DNA of 64,000 bases from Lepus europaeus (lineage: Eukaryota; Chordata; Mammalia; Lagomorpha; Leporidae). The translations under genes and the position numbers were made by a program. Under the pieces are notes generated by a model. That model saw nothing but the letters and a program-made list of their open reading frames with translations. It made no database searches and was not told the origin of the DNA. The DNA lies in assembly GCF_033115175.1 (NCBI RefSeq), contig NC_084835.1, positions 32,073,858-32,137,857 on the forward strand. Direction: 5' to 3'. Numbering within the stretch: the stretch's first letter is position 1; each line of letters begins with the position of its first letter. Positions 23,878-35,800 of this stretch are shown here, piece after piece.

Positions 23878-26800
23878 TTAAGAGTTATTTATTTGAAAGA
23901 CAGTTACAGAGAGAGAGGAAGAGATGGAAAGAGAGAGATTGTCCATCCACTGGTTCATTCCCCTGATGGCCACAAGGGCTGGAACTAGGCTAGTTCAAAG
24001 CCAGGAGCCAGGAACCTCTTTCAGGTCTCCCACACATGGGTGCAGGGGCCCAAGCAGGTAGGCCATCCTCCACTGCTTTCCCAGTCCATTAACAGGGAGC
24101 TGGATCAGAAGTGGAGCAGCCAGGACTCAACCCAGCCCCCATATGGGAAGCCTGCATCACAGGCAGGGGCTTTACTCGCTACACTACTACATTGGCCTCC
24201 AGCATCCACCATTCTACTTCCTGTTCCCATGATTTTGACTACTCTAGATACTTTTTCTAAGTGAAATATTGCAATAACTGTCTCATGACTGACTTATTTT
24301 GCCCAACATAATATCTTCAGGATTCATCCATGTTGTACCATTAGCAGGATTTACTGTTTTGGGTTATTTTTGTTGTTTTGTTTTGTTTTTGTAAAAATTT
24401 ATTTATTTTCAAAGGCAGAATACAGAGGGAGAGAAAGAGCTGGCTCACTCCCCAAATGGCCACAATAGACTGGATTGGTCCAGGCCAAAGCTGGGAGCCA
24501 GAAAATTCATCCTGGTTTCCCACGTGAGTGGCAGGGACCCAGGTACAGGAGCCATGATCCACTGCCTTCCCAGAATGCGGTAGCAGGGACCTGGATTGGA
24601 AGCACGGCAGCCAGGACTCAGACTGTCTCTTGGATATGGGATGCCAGCAATACAAGCAATGGCTTGACCTATCTTGCCGTAATGCCGGGTCCAGGATTTT
24701 CCTTTTTTTAAGGTTGAATAATATTCCAGTGTGTGTGTATACCATATTTTATTTATAATGTCACTGTTGGCACACATTTGGGCTGATTCTGCTTCTTGGC
24801 TGTCGTAAATGCTGCAATGAAAATGGGTGAACAGGGACCGGCTACCATTGCCGACATCCCACATGGAGGCCGGTGCAGTCTTGGCTGCTTCACTTCTGAT
24901 CTGGCTCCCTGTTAATGCACCTGGGAAAGCAGCAGAAGATGGCCCAAGTGCTTGGGCCCCTGCACCCATGGGGAAGACCCAGATGAAGCCTCTGGCTCCC
25001 AACTTCCATCTGGCCCAGCACCAACCATTTTGAGGCCATCTAGGGAGTGAACCAGCAGGAGGAAGTTCTCTTTTCCCTCCCTCTCCTTCTCTCACTCTCT
25101 TTCTCTAACTCAGCCTTTCAAATAAATAAAACAAATCTTAAAAAAAATAGGTGTGCAGGTATCTTTTTAGGGATCCGGTTTTTAATTCTTTTGAATATAT
25201 ACCCAAAAGTGGAATTGCTGGATCATATGGTGATTTAATTTTACTTTTTTGAAGAATGTCCATGTTGTTTTCTGGTTCCTTCCCTCCCTCCTTCCTCCCT
25301 CCCTCCTTCCTCCCTCCCTTCCTCCCTCCCTTCCTTCCTTTCTCTTTTATGATTTTTTTTTTTTTTATCTATTTGAGAAGCAGAGTTATAGGGAGAGGGA
25401 GAGATCTTCCATCTGCTGCTTTACTCTTCAAATGGCCACCACGGCTGGAGCTGGGCCAATCCCAAGCCAGGAGCTTCTTCCTGGTCTCCTACATGTGGCC
25501 CAAGTATTTGAACCATCTTCTACTACCCTCCCAGGCCATTAGCAGAGACCTGGATTGGAAGTAGAGGAGCCAGGACTTGAACTGGCACCCAGATGGGATG
25601 TGTGTGCCACAGGCAAAGAGGCCAAACCCACTATGCCACAATACCAGCCCTGTTTTCCAGTTTTTTCCAGCAGTGCACAAGGGTTCTAGTTTCTCCACTT
25701 TCTGTGCCAAACCTGTTATTGTGTTTTATTTTAATTTTTAAAAATTTATTTTTTTATTTATTTTTTGACAGGCAGAGTGGATAGTGAGAGAGAGAGAGAC
25801 AGAGAGAAAGGTCTTCCTTTTGCCGTTGGTTCACCCTCCAATGGCCGCTGCGGCCGGCACATCTCGCTGATCCGAAGCCAGGAGCCAGGTGCTTCTCCTG
25901 GTCTCCCATGCGGGTGCAGGGCCCAAGGACCTGGGCCATCCTCCACTGCCATCCCGGGCCATAGCAGAGAGCTGGCCTGGAAGAGGGGCAACCGGGATAG
26001 AATCCGGCGCCCCGACCGGGACTAGAACCCGGTGTGCCAGAACCGCAAGGCAGAGGATTAGCCTGTTAAGCCACGGCACCGGCCAAAAATTTGTTTTCAT
26101 TTTATTTGAAAGATAGAGACAGACACCAAAAGAGATTTTGTATTCATTTGTTCACTTCCAAATGCCCACAACAACTGAGGATGGGTCAGGCTGGGGCCAG
26201 GAGCTCAGAGCTCCATCTGTGTTTCTCACATGGTCGCAGGAAGCCAAGCACTTGGAGCAGCAGCTGCTGCCTCTCAGGGTGCACATTAGCAGGAAGCTGG
26301 AATCAGGATCAGAGCCAGGGACGTGGATATTCTAAGCAGCAGCTTCACCACTGCACTAAATGCATACTCCGTTATTTTACTTTTTAAATTTTTCTTTTTC
26401 TTTTTCTTATTTGAAAGGCAGAGAAACAGAGCTAGAGACACCGAGAGCCAGAGAGAAATCTGTCATCTGCTGGTTCACTCCCCACATGCCCCACAATAGC
26501 TAGGGCTGGACCAGGCCAAAGCCAGGAGCCCAGGAGACCATCCAGGTCTCCTGTGTGGGCGACAGGGACTCAAGTACTTGAACATCACCACGGCCTCCCA
26601 GGATGCACATTAGTAGGAACCTGGAAGTGGAGTAGCTGGGACTCAAACTAGGAACTCAGATACGGGGTGTGGGCATCTCAGGCAGAAACATAACCATTGC
26701 TTCCAATGTCTGCTCTTATTTTTTGATAGTGGCCAGGCTAATGGGTATGCGATGATGTCTCGTTGTGATTGTCATCTGCATTTCTCTGATAATTACAGTA

Positions 26801-29800
26801 TCTTTTTGTATGCCTGGTGACCATTTATTTACTTTCCTTGGACAAATGTTTATTTAGATCCTTTGCTCATTTTTTAATTGGGCAATTTATTTATTATTAT
26901 TGTTAAGTTGCAGGAATTTCTTTATACCAGGCATTAACCCCCTGTCTATAGGTGATTTGCAAATGTTTGTCTCATCCCATGGGTTGCCTTTTCACTGTGT
27001 TGCTACAGTGTCCTTTGTTGAACAGTTTTAAATTTTGATGAAGTGCACTTTTGCTTTTATTGTCTGTGCTCTTGACATCAAATCCAAGAAATCATTGCCG
27101 AATCCGATGTCATGAAGCTTTTGTCCTCTGTTTGCTTTTAGGAGTTTCATAGTTTCAGGTCATAAATTTGGCTGTTGAAGAATTTTGAGTTGATTTTTTA
27201 AATTGATTTATTTTATTTATTTGAAAGAGTTACAGAGAGAGGTAGAGACAGAGAGAGAGGTCTTCCATCTGCTGGTTGACTCCTCAGATGGCTGCGATGG
27301 CTAAAGCTGCGCCGGTCCAAAGCCAGGGGCCAGGAACTTCTTCCGGGTCTCCCATGCGGGTGCAGGGGCCTAAGAACCTGAGCCATTTTCTACTGATTTC
27401 CCAGGCCATAGCAGAGAGCGGATCGGAAGAGGAGTAGCCGGGACTAGAATTGGCACCCATATGGGATGCTGGTGCTTCAGGCCAGGGCTTTAACCCACTG
27501 TGCCACAGCGCTGGCCCCTTGAGTTAATTTTTGTATATCGTATAAGGTAAGGGTCTAGCTTCTTTCTTGTGCAGGAGGGTATTGAATTTTCTCACTCCCA
27601 TTTATTTATTTAGTTTAAATATTTACTTATTTACTTGCAAGGCAGAGTTACAGAGAGAGAGGTCTTCCATCTGCTGGTTCACTCCCCAGATGGCCACAAC
27701 AGCAAGGGCTGGGCCAAGCTGAAGCCAGGAGCCAAGAGCTTCATCTGGGTCTCCCATGTGGGTGGCAGGGGCCCAAACACTTGGAGGCCATTTCTGCTGT
27801 GCTCCTAGACATGTTAACAGGAAGCTGGATTGAAAGTTGGAACTGGGACTTGAACTGACATTCATACGCAATGCCAGCATCATAGATGGCAGCTTAACAC
27901 ACTGAGCCATACTGCCAGCTCCCCACTGCCATTTGTTGAAGTGACTGTCCTTGTGTGTTCTTGGCACCCTTGTCAAATATCATTCGACCATGTACACAAG
28001 GGTTTATTTCTAGGCTGTTTCATTAGTCTGTGCGTCTCTCTTTACATCAGTACCATACTGTTTTGATTACGGTTACTAGGTGATAGGTTTGAAAATCAGG
28101 AAAAGTGAGGCCTTCAACTTTTTCTTTTTCAAGACTGTGTTGGTAATTTGGGATCCTACTTGGATTGCTTACAATACATACTATGTTTATTTCTATTTGA
28201 ATTTTACATGTTCATTGCTAAAACATGCTAGAGCATGAGTGTGTTGGGGCTGTCAGATGTGGCTGGGACAGGACCCGAGGGGACAGCTGTGTCTGTGCCT
28301 GACCTTATTCTAGACAACCTTTTTTTTCTTGGCAATTAACATCCCATTCATTGAATCCAGGACGCAGCAGAGTCTCCAGCCTCTTTATCCAATGGATTAT
28401 GTACTTTCTCCTCTTTTCAGATCCCCACAAAGTTAAAAGAAGCACTGAGAATTGCCAAAGAATGTATAGAGAAGAGACTCGTAGAAGAACAGAAGCAGGT
28501 AAATGGGTCATAGTTGCTTGCTGCCCTTTCCTGGCTTACCACAGTTGGCTTTGGCGCTCTGGGGACCCCCTAAGCATTCTGTGCATCGTTGGCTGTCAGC
28601 CAGGCTCGCACTCTGTTCAGGTTCTTCGCTGTCCTGCCCTCAGGGACTCGGGCTGGGGGAAAGCAAGTGTGACCACGAAAGGTGGTCACCCGTGGCGATC
28701 ATGTCCTGCCAGGTGGCGATGTCTCGGGACACACCTGCGCCATGCTCTTCTGTGAAACAGAGAAAGGCAGTATGAAGTGGGGAGCCAGGAAGGCTGTTGT
28801 CCTCTGACAAGCTCTTCTGCCAGGTGTCCAGGCCTGAGGCAGGAGGCAGACAGGCTGAGCGAGGAAAGGTTTTTCTTTGTTTTTGTCTAAGTGATTTGAT
28901 TTAGCAAAACGTGTTGGAGATTTTCAACAGGAAGCTGCCATACGTAGGATGTCCTGACCATTGTGGTGGGTTGTGATCTCTTTAAGATTCACCAGCATCG
29001 GAGACTGACAAGAGCTCAGTCGCACCATGGATCTGAGGAAGAGAGGAAAAAGAGAAAGATTTTAGCTCGAAAGGTAAGGCCTGCCCTCTGAGCTCTCCCT
29101 CTGAATCCTTGACTACACGCGGAGAAAATTCTAATTAATGGTGCACATATTGAGCATTTATCTATTTATTAAGATTTACTTATATGTTTAAAAGGAAGAG
29201 TGATTGAGGGAGAGAAAGAGAGATATCTTCCACCTGCTTGTTCATCTTTTCTGGAATGGCTGCAGCAGCCTGATCTGAGGATGGGCCAGGCCTAAGCCAG
29301 GGAGCCTGGAATTCCATCCAGGTCTTCTGTGCAGGTGGCGTGGTGCAACTACTTGGACTGTCGTTTGCTGCCTTCCCTGGTGTTAGCCCGTCACAAAACA
29401 CATCAAACACCGGAGTAAGGGAAAGGGTTTATTGGGGAAAACCCAGCAGACTTGAGGGAAGGGGCGAAGAGGGAAAAAGAGAGAAGTAGAGTGTAACAGA
29501 GAGAAGGAGAGAGAGAGAGGAGAGCAGAGAGAAGAGAGACGGGAGGGGGAGAGGACAGGAGAGCAGAGAGCACAGAGGAGAGAGAGCGAGAGAGCCACAT
29601 GTTCAGAAACAGGTCCTTTTAAAACTTTGCCGAAGGGCGGGCAGGGAAGCAGGAGCAGCGAATCCCATTAGGATGGGGGTGGAGCTTGACACTGGTGGTT
29701 GGGCCATGTGGCCACCTGGCTTCCAGCAATGGCGGCGGGGGCTAGAGCCTAGGATGGTGTCAGGATGTAGATTGCGCCATAGATAAACTGCGCCATTTTC

Positions 29801-32800
29801 CTAACACCTGGTGCATTAGCAGGAAGCTGGATCAGAGGTGGAGCAGCCAGGATTTGAACCAGTGCTTTAGTGTGAGGTGCCGACATCACAAGAGTTTGCT
29901 GAGCTCCATGTCCCCCCAGTGGTGCCCATTTAATGACAGAGGTGGTGTTATGTCTCTTTGAAAGCTGAAACGACTTCCAGATGAGTGGTTTGCAGCTTTT
30001 AAAAAAGAGTCACGTACTGTCAGCAGAGAAATGGACCATCCAGTTTCCTGACACACTGGGCTGCTCGTGGCACAGTGTAACTGAAGGAAATGATTGCCTG
30101 GGACAGAGAAGTCAGCACTCTGGGTTTCATTCTCCCTGTAGTCTCAGCCTGTGGCTTCTTCACCGGGTCATGTTGTAAGGCCGTATGACCTTGTCTGTAG
30201 CTAGTTTAACTGCGTGTCTGCCAAATGTCTTTATTCTAATTTCCAGATTCACTGTGTGTTTTTTTTTTCTCTTTTTTGTTTCTCTCCTCCCCCTCCCTTT
30301 ATTTTTTATTTGTAAAGAAGTCGAAACGATCTGCTATTGAAAATAATGAAGAGCAGTCCATGAAGTACAACAACTCCAATAACTCGGGTAAGTGCTTATA
30401 GACTGTAGTGGGGCCCAGGACCCAGGGCTCAGTGTCAGGGCTCTATAGTTAGTGCAAAGGTTGTGGCTGCTGCTGGCCAGAAACTGGGCCGTGTTAATGG
30501 ATGCAGAGAACAGCAGAACTCTGTCCCTGTGCGTGAGTGCAGCAGTATTCGTAGGCTCCCCGCACGCAAGTGCTAGAAGGAAGCGCAGAGGTTATTGGTG
30601 CTCAGCTGCTTCACTAATGGCCACACTCTAGCAACCAAAGACACAGAAACCATGGAAGAAACACAGACCCAACTTCAAACGCAAGGCTGTCTGTTTTCCA
30701 CTGGAGCCTGCTGAACAGAAATGTCCCCAGATCCTGCCCTGTGCTCTGGACCCCATGTTGGGGACAGGTGCACCCTCCCACTTGGATGGGAAGGATCCAG
30801 GGGTGTGTGGGTCAGGCAGGCAGCCTCCTTTCAGAAAGGCTGCAGTGGTGTGAACAGCACCGTCCTGCGTTGGCAGCCCTCACCGCCACTCCCAGCTGCC
30901 CCTTGCTCGGTCTCGATGGCCCCTCTCTGGAAATCAGCCCCTCCCAGCAGCTTTGGCTCAGCCCTGGGGATCCAGGAGAAAGGGAGACTTGGGGGCATTG
31001 AGGCTTAGCCAGTTAGACATTTACGTAGGAGAAGGACCCAGCAAAGGGGGAGAAGCTGAAGATGCAAAAGGATAGTTAGTGGGTGGCGAGAAGGCCAGGG
31101 GGCAGCAGCCAGCGCCTCTGTCAGCCTCAGCTTTGGAGGAGGCACATCCGTCTCGGGGGCGAGTGAGGAGCCTGTGGGAAGAGGCGGGGATGTTTGGAAG
31201 TGGGAACCAGCGAGGATGCTGAGGGTGTTCACAGGCCGTGCCTGGGTCTCCCTGTGAAGTCTGTGGGGATGATGCCTGCCTGGGGCTGTGGAAGAGCCTG
31301 GTGCATCACCTGGTTAGAATGCAGCCCAGAGGGCTGGACTGGCCGCAGCTGGGCTGCAGGTGACGGGGTGGGCCTTGCTCTGTGCGCCCCCTTTCCTGAG
31401 ATGCTGCTGCTGCCAAGCCTGTGCCCTGTCAGCGGGGTGGGACCCCATGGGCTCCGCGGCACTCTTGTGCTTTCCGGGAGCTTTGGAAAGGGTGGTTGCA
31501 GTTGCTATTGGGAACAGACAGACTGTTCCCAGACCCTAATGGAATCCTGAGTGAATCTTCTCCCCACGACACTGGCTGGCACTCCTAGCACCGTGAAAGC
31601 AGCACGCTGCGGGCCTGCTTGTTCAGTGCAGCACCTCTCATGCTTTTTAGGAGCCAAGGGAATGTGGCCGTGGGGGAAAGGCAATAAGCTGAAGGGAGGT
31701 GTGGTTGAATTAGGACACTTCTCTTTGTGCCCAGTGTCCACATGGCAGCCACACATGTCGCGGGTGGTGAGTGATGTGACAGCAGGAGGCTTAGCTGGTG
31801 CAGCTTGTGGTAGCTTCTTGGGGTGGTTGATGGGTGTGTGTGAAAGGTGACTTTATATCTCCCCGGAAGAGGCTGCTGTGGGAACTTCTGTCTGCTCTTT
31901 GGGCTCCTTCCACGTTAGGCTAGGAGAATATCTTCTGGGATTTCCCTGCAGTGGGGAGATACTAAGAACTTGGGAATCTCTGAAACAGAACAAGATTATC
32001 AGGTCCCAGAATTCACTGAATTTACTGAAAAGGCCTAGGAAATCCACAGACTGAATCGGCTGACCTCTAACTGTTCCTTATGATAACATGGAACTTCCTA
32101 GAGAAGGCATTGCTGAGCGGATACCAGGGGTAGGGGTTCTCTGCGCCTCTCTGCCGTTTGTGGCTACTCTCATTTGTCACCACCCAGTTGCATAAGCCAT
32201 GGACTGGGCCAAGTTGGTTTCATACCAGGCAGGCTGTGGGGAGCCACCAAGGCAATGAGCCTCCCGTGGCCTGGGGAAGGAAGCAAGCCCTGGGGGGAGG
32301 GAAGGGGGGAGCCTGTGGCCGCTGGATTCAGTCTGAATTTTCCATCCCTTGTCACTTTGTCCCATAGGCCCACATGCTAAGCCACATATAGCATCTCAGA
32401 CAGCCGTGGGTTCTGGCTTGGGCCAAGTTCCAGGTATCTTCCTTTGGTCCACATAAGGGTTTCTCTGGGTTTTATCTTAGCAGGGTCTGGGGCCAGCTCA
32501 CCTCTCACATCCCCGTCCTCGCCGACTCCACCCTCTACAGCAGGTAAGTAATGGGGAAGGGCACATCCCTCCCTTCTCACCACCAGTAGCTGGAGCGGGC
32601 CCCTTTCTCTTCCTGCCGTGCCCTGGGACCGGGCGTGTCAGGAGCTCCAGCAGCATGAGTGCAGATGCGCCGGGGCCCCTGGGAGAGCTGAGGGCTGAGA
32701 TGTCTGAGCGCCGCGTTCTCAGGGAATGGGCTGGTTTCAGGGCCACTTTGCTGCCCCTGGGCTCATGCTTGCTTTCTGCTCAGAGGCCTCCCGCAGTGGG

Positions 32801-35800
32801 GTCTGTGCAGGTCAGGACTTGTCCTGGGACACACCTGGCTGGACGAAGCAGTGCAGTGCCGCTCGGAGCCCTGTCCTGCCAGAGTGCTCCTTGCAGGGAG
32901 CCCCCCTACAAGTGTGGCCTTGTCTCTGAGCAAAACCACTAAGATGCCTCGGTGTGGGGGTGCGGGGCTGAGAGAGCCACCAAGTCGCTGGTTTCCTGAT
33001 ACCTGTTTGCCCTATAATGCTTGCAATTATCAATATATCTCTGTCCTTCGTCTTTGTTTATCCTTTGTGAACTGAATAAGATACTAGGAATTTGGTTTGA
33101 AAAATGTGCAAAGATGGTATGGTGGAGACTGCTTATAACCTGTGATTCTATGGAGTAGCATGATACTTCCTTCTTTCATTTCTGACCTAACCACTTTGTT
33201 AGCCCATAAAGACACATTGGGACACCAAGACTGCCTTTCACCTCTTAAATGAACCGGATGTTCTGGATAGCTGAGGAGCTGGTTCTGTCTCTCAGGGCTG
33301 GATTTGGAAGGGCTCCCTTGGCTCTTGGAAACACAGTTCTTGGCAGGGGTTGATAGGTGAATTGACAATACCATATCCACTAGTGCTTAAGGTGGCACCC
33401 AGGAGCTCCCAAGGGCATTACCCAGCTGCTCTCAAGCGCTCCCACTGAACCCCTTAAAAAAACAACAAAGGAACTACTTAAAAAAATATATATATATATG
33501 TATGTATATATATATATTAGAAGGGCAGAGTGACAGGGTTGGCGGAGAGATACTCCATTGGTTGTTTCACTTCCTAAATTCTGACAGTGTCTGGGGCTGT
33601 GCCAGTCAGAAGCCAGGAGCCAGGAACTCCATCCAGGTCTCCTGTGTGGGTGGCAGGAATCCAGGTACTTGGGCCATCACTGCTGCCTGTCAGGCATGTT
33701 AGCAGGAAGCTGGACCACAAGCACAGCGTAGCCAGCACTCACTGGAACCAGCACTCTAGTATGGACTGTGGGCATCCCAGGCGGTGGCTTAACCCTCTGT
33801 TGTACAACATCACTCCCTAAAGAAACTGGTTTGAATGATCCTCTTCCAGCTGGTGGGTGTCTCTCCCTGCTGGCGTACCGCAGAAGGACTGAGAGCCAGG
33901 GCCTGTTTTGAGTAGCAAAGTACCTGGCTCATGGGGATGATATGCTTGCCCTTGTCCCACTTGGCCAGCAGATTCTCCAGGGGTTGATCCAGACAGAGCA
34001 GACTACCCTGTCTTCCACAGAGATGACTTGGTTAGACAGATCAGACGTTTCTGCAGACCCACTGCCCCCATGATACTTAGGCGTTTTGTTAGAAGATGGA
34101 ATCTTAATTTCACACTGTTTGGACATAGGAAGAGAACTGGAGAAAGTGTCTGGAATTCATAGACTGGATTACAAAGCGAGGGGTTGGTTTCAGATTCCAA
34201 CTACCTCATGGTGTGCGTTCACTGTGATCCTGGCCATCATCTGTAAATGAATTCACAGTTGTCGGACTTTGCGGGGAGGGGGGTGGGGGGATTCTCTGCT
34301 TCATCTGTGCTGTACATGGGAGCTGCTGTGTTCAGGAGCAAGTTTTCAAGGGGTGAGGAAACATTTAGGAGAGAAGAGAAGGAGGAATGTGGTAATCCGA
34401 GGTGACGCTGGAAGAGCGTGGTGGCCGGGGCAGGGCGGTGGTCTTGCCAGTGCCCACCTGAGGGGGAGGGTGAGCATGAGGGTGAAGAGGCGGGGGGGTG
34501 GGGCAAGCACAGTGCCTGGCAGGGGTGAGAGGCTCCAAGGGACTCACTGACTTCTTTCCTGCATTTCCTTTGATGTTTTGGTGACAAAATTACGGACTCA
34601 GCCCCAGGAGCCATACTCTGACCTCTGCTGGCCATCTCTTAATAACGCAGATGATAAAGATGATAGCTAACATTTAGCATCTGCCGGAAAAAAATACCGT
34701 GTCGGGCCCTAAATGGGACACCCTGTGGATTTATTCATTCCTTATGCATTTACTGGGAGCCTGTGGTTTGCCAGGTACTAGACTTGGCCGTGGGTCACAG
34801 GGATGGACAGACCAGGCCTGAGATAATCTGAGGCCATATTCCCAGCACCTCTCAGGAGCCCCAAAATGACAGACATGGTGTAGGCAGGTGGAGGTCCACT
34901 CTGGTAGCTTTTGCTCCCATAGTTCCCATTAAGTATAGGGTCTACACTTGAAAAACAAGCAACAGCTTGAGCGTTGTTGTGTGCCGGGCTTCGGGGAGAC
35001 CCCAACAGGTGTCATGCTGTCCCCACAGCAGATGCCAGGGAGATCTTCATGGATGGGTCTACATAGGCTTGCCGTGCCTCCATGGCCTGTGCGGGCTGAG
35101 GGCAGGACTCTCGGCCCCTCTGGCTTGGCCGCCCCTGCTTAGACAGTTCCTCCTCGGAGGACAGGAAGACCCACTTCTTGTCGGGCTCATTTTTCTTGCT
35201 GCCTCTTTGGCCGTTGCCTGCCTTGCTCCTCGATTCGTATCTACTCCAACATCTTTACTTCTAAGCCAACTCTGTGGTTTTAAGTCAAGGATAGTTTCTT
35301 CCCGCTTGATGATGAAGTGCCGTCTTTAGAAGTGAGAGACAATGCTTTATTTTCAAGGACTAGCATGAATTCTTACACAAGGCAGCATCTCAGACACAGC
35401 TCAGCCAGAGAACCCTTGAGAACTGTCTCATCCATCAGGGAACCTAAGTGTGAGAGCCACCACTTGCTGGTGGGACCTTGGCCAGTGCACTTGGTAAATG
35501 AGGATAATAACAGTGCCTGCCTTGTTGGGTGAATAGGAGGGTTCACTGCGTTCCTGTGTCAAGGGCTTGGGAAAGCACCTGGCGCTTAGCCTTCAGGACA
35601 CTTAATTACTGAGACCTGGAGTGAGTCACTGCCCGCATCTGGGTTTTGGTTACCTTCTCTGCACAGGGCCAGAAGACCATCTCCCAGATCCTTCTAATCA
35701 AGCAAACACTCCGTCCGGTGTGGACCCTGTCCTTGGGCAGTTTGCACAGCAATAGATCAACAGCAGTAGATCAGCTTAGGCAAGTTCGGTTCACAGCAGT

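Larger units (their letters stand above)
24199..28190 (-). mobile_element. Antisense L1 relic (3' end of ORF2 plus 3'UTR) with eight nested CSINEs
   Basis: Between the CSINEs the + strand carries the familiar complement of an L1 3' region in the correct order. It includes 'caggattcatccatgttgta' (24321), 'ttgaataatattccagtgtg' (24714), 'gctggatcatatggtgattt' (25218), 'gatgatgtctcgttgtgatt' (26750), 'tccaagaaatcattgccgaa' (27084) and 'catactgttttgattacggt' (28053). The L1 sense strand is therefore minus, antisense to PXK. The visible L1 totals well under half the interval. It is a dead, old-mammalian-type element with no coding capacity. Confidence 0.85.

Noticed and set aside
29383-29600. Ser/Leu-rich minus-strand open frame
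   Set aside because: Low-complexity CT-rich interior of the solo LTR; no protein family resemblance.
30388-32480. Possible extra PXK exons in GC-rich open frames (for example 31194-31550)
   Set aside because: No match to PXK isoforms I know and no convincing paired splice sites.
33486-33518. Alternating TA run as a possible replication or recombination site
   Set aside because: It is the expanded tail of a CSINE.
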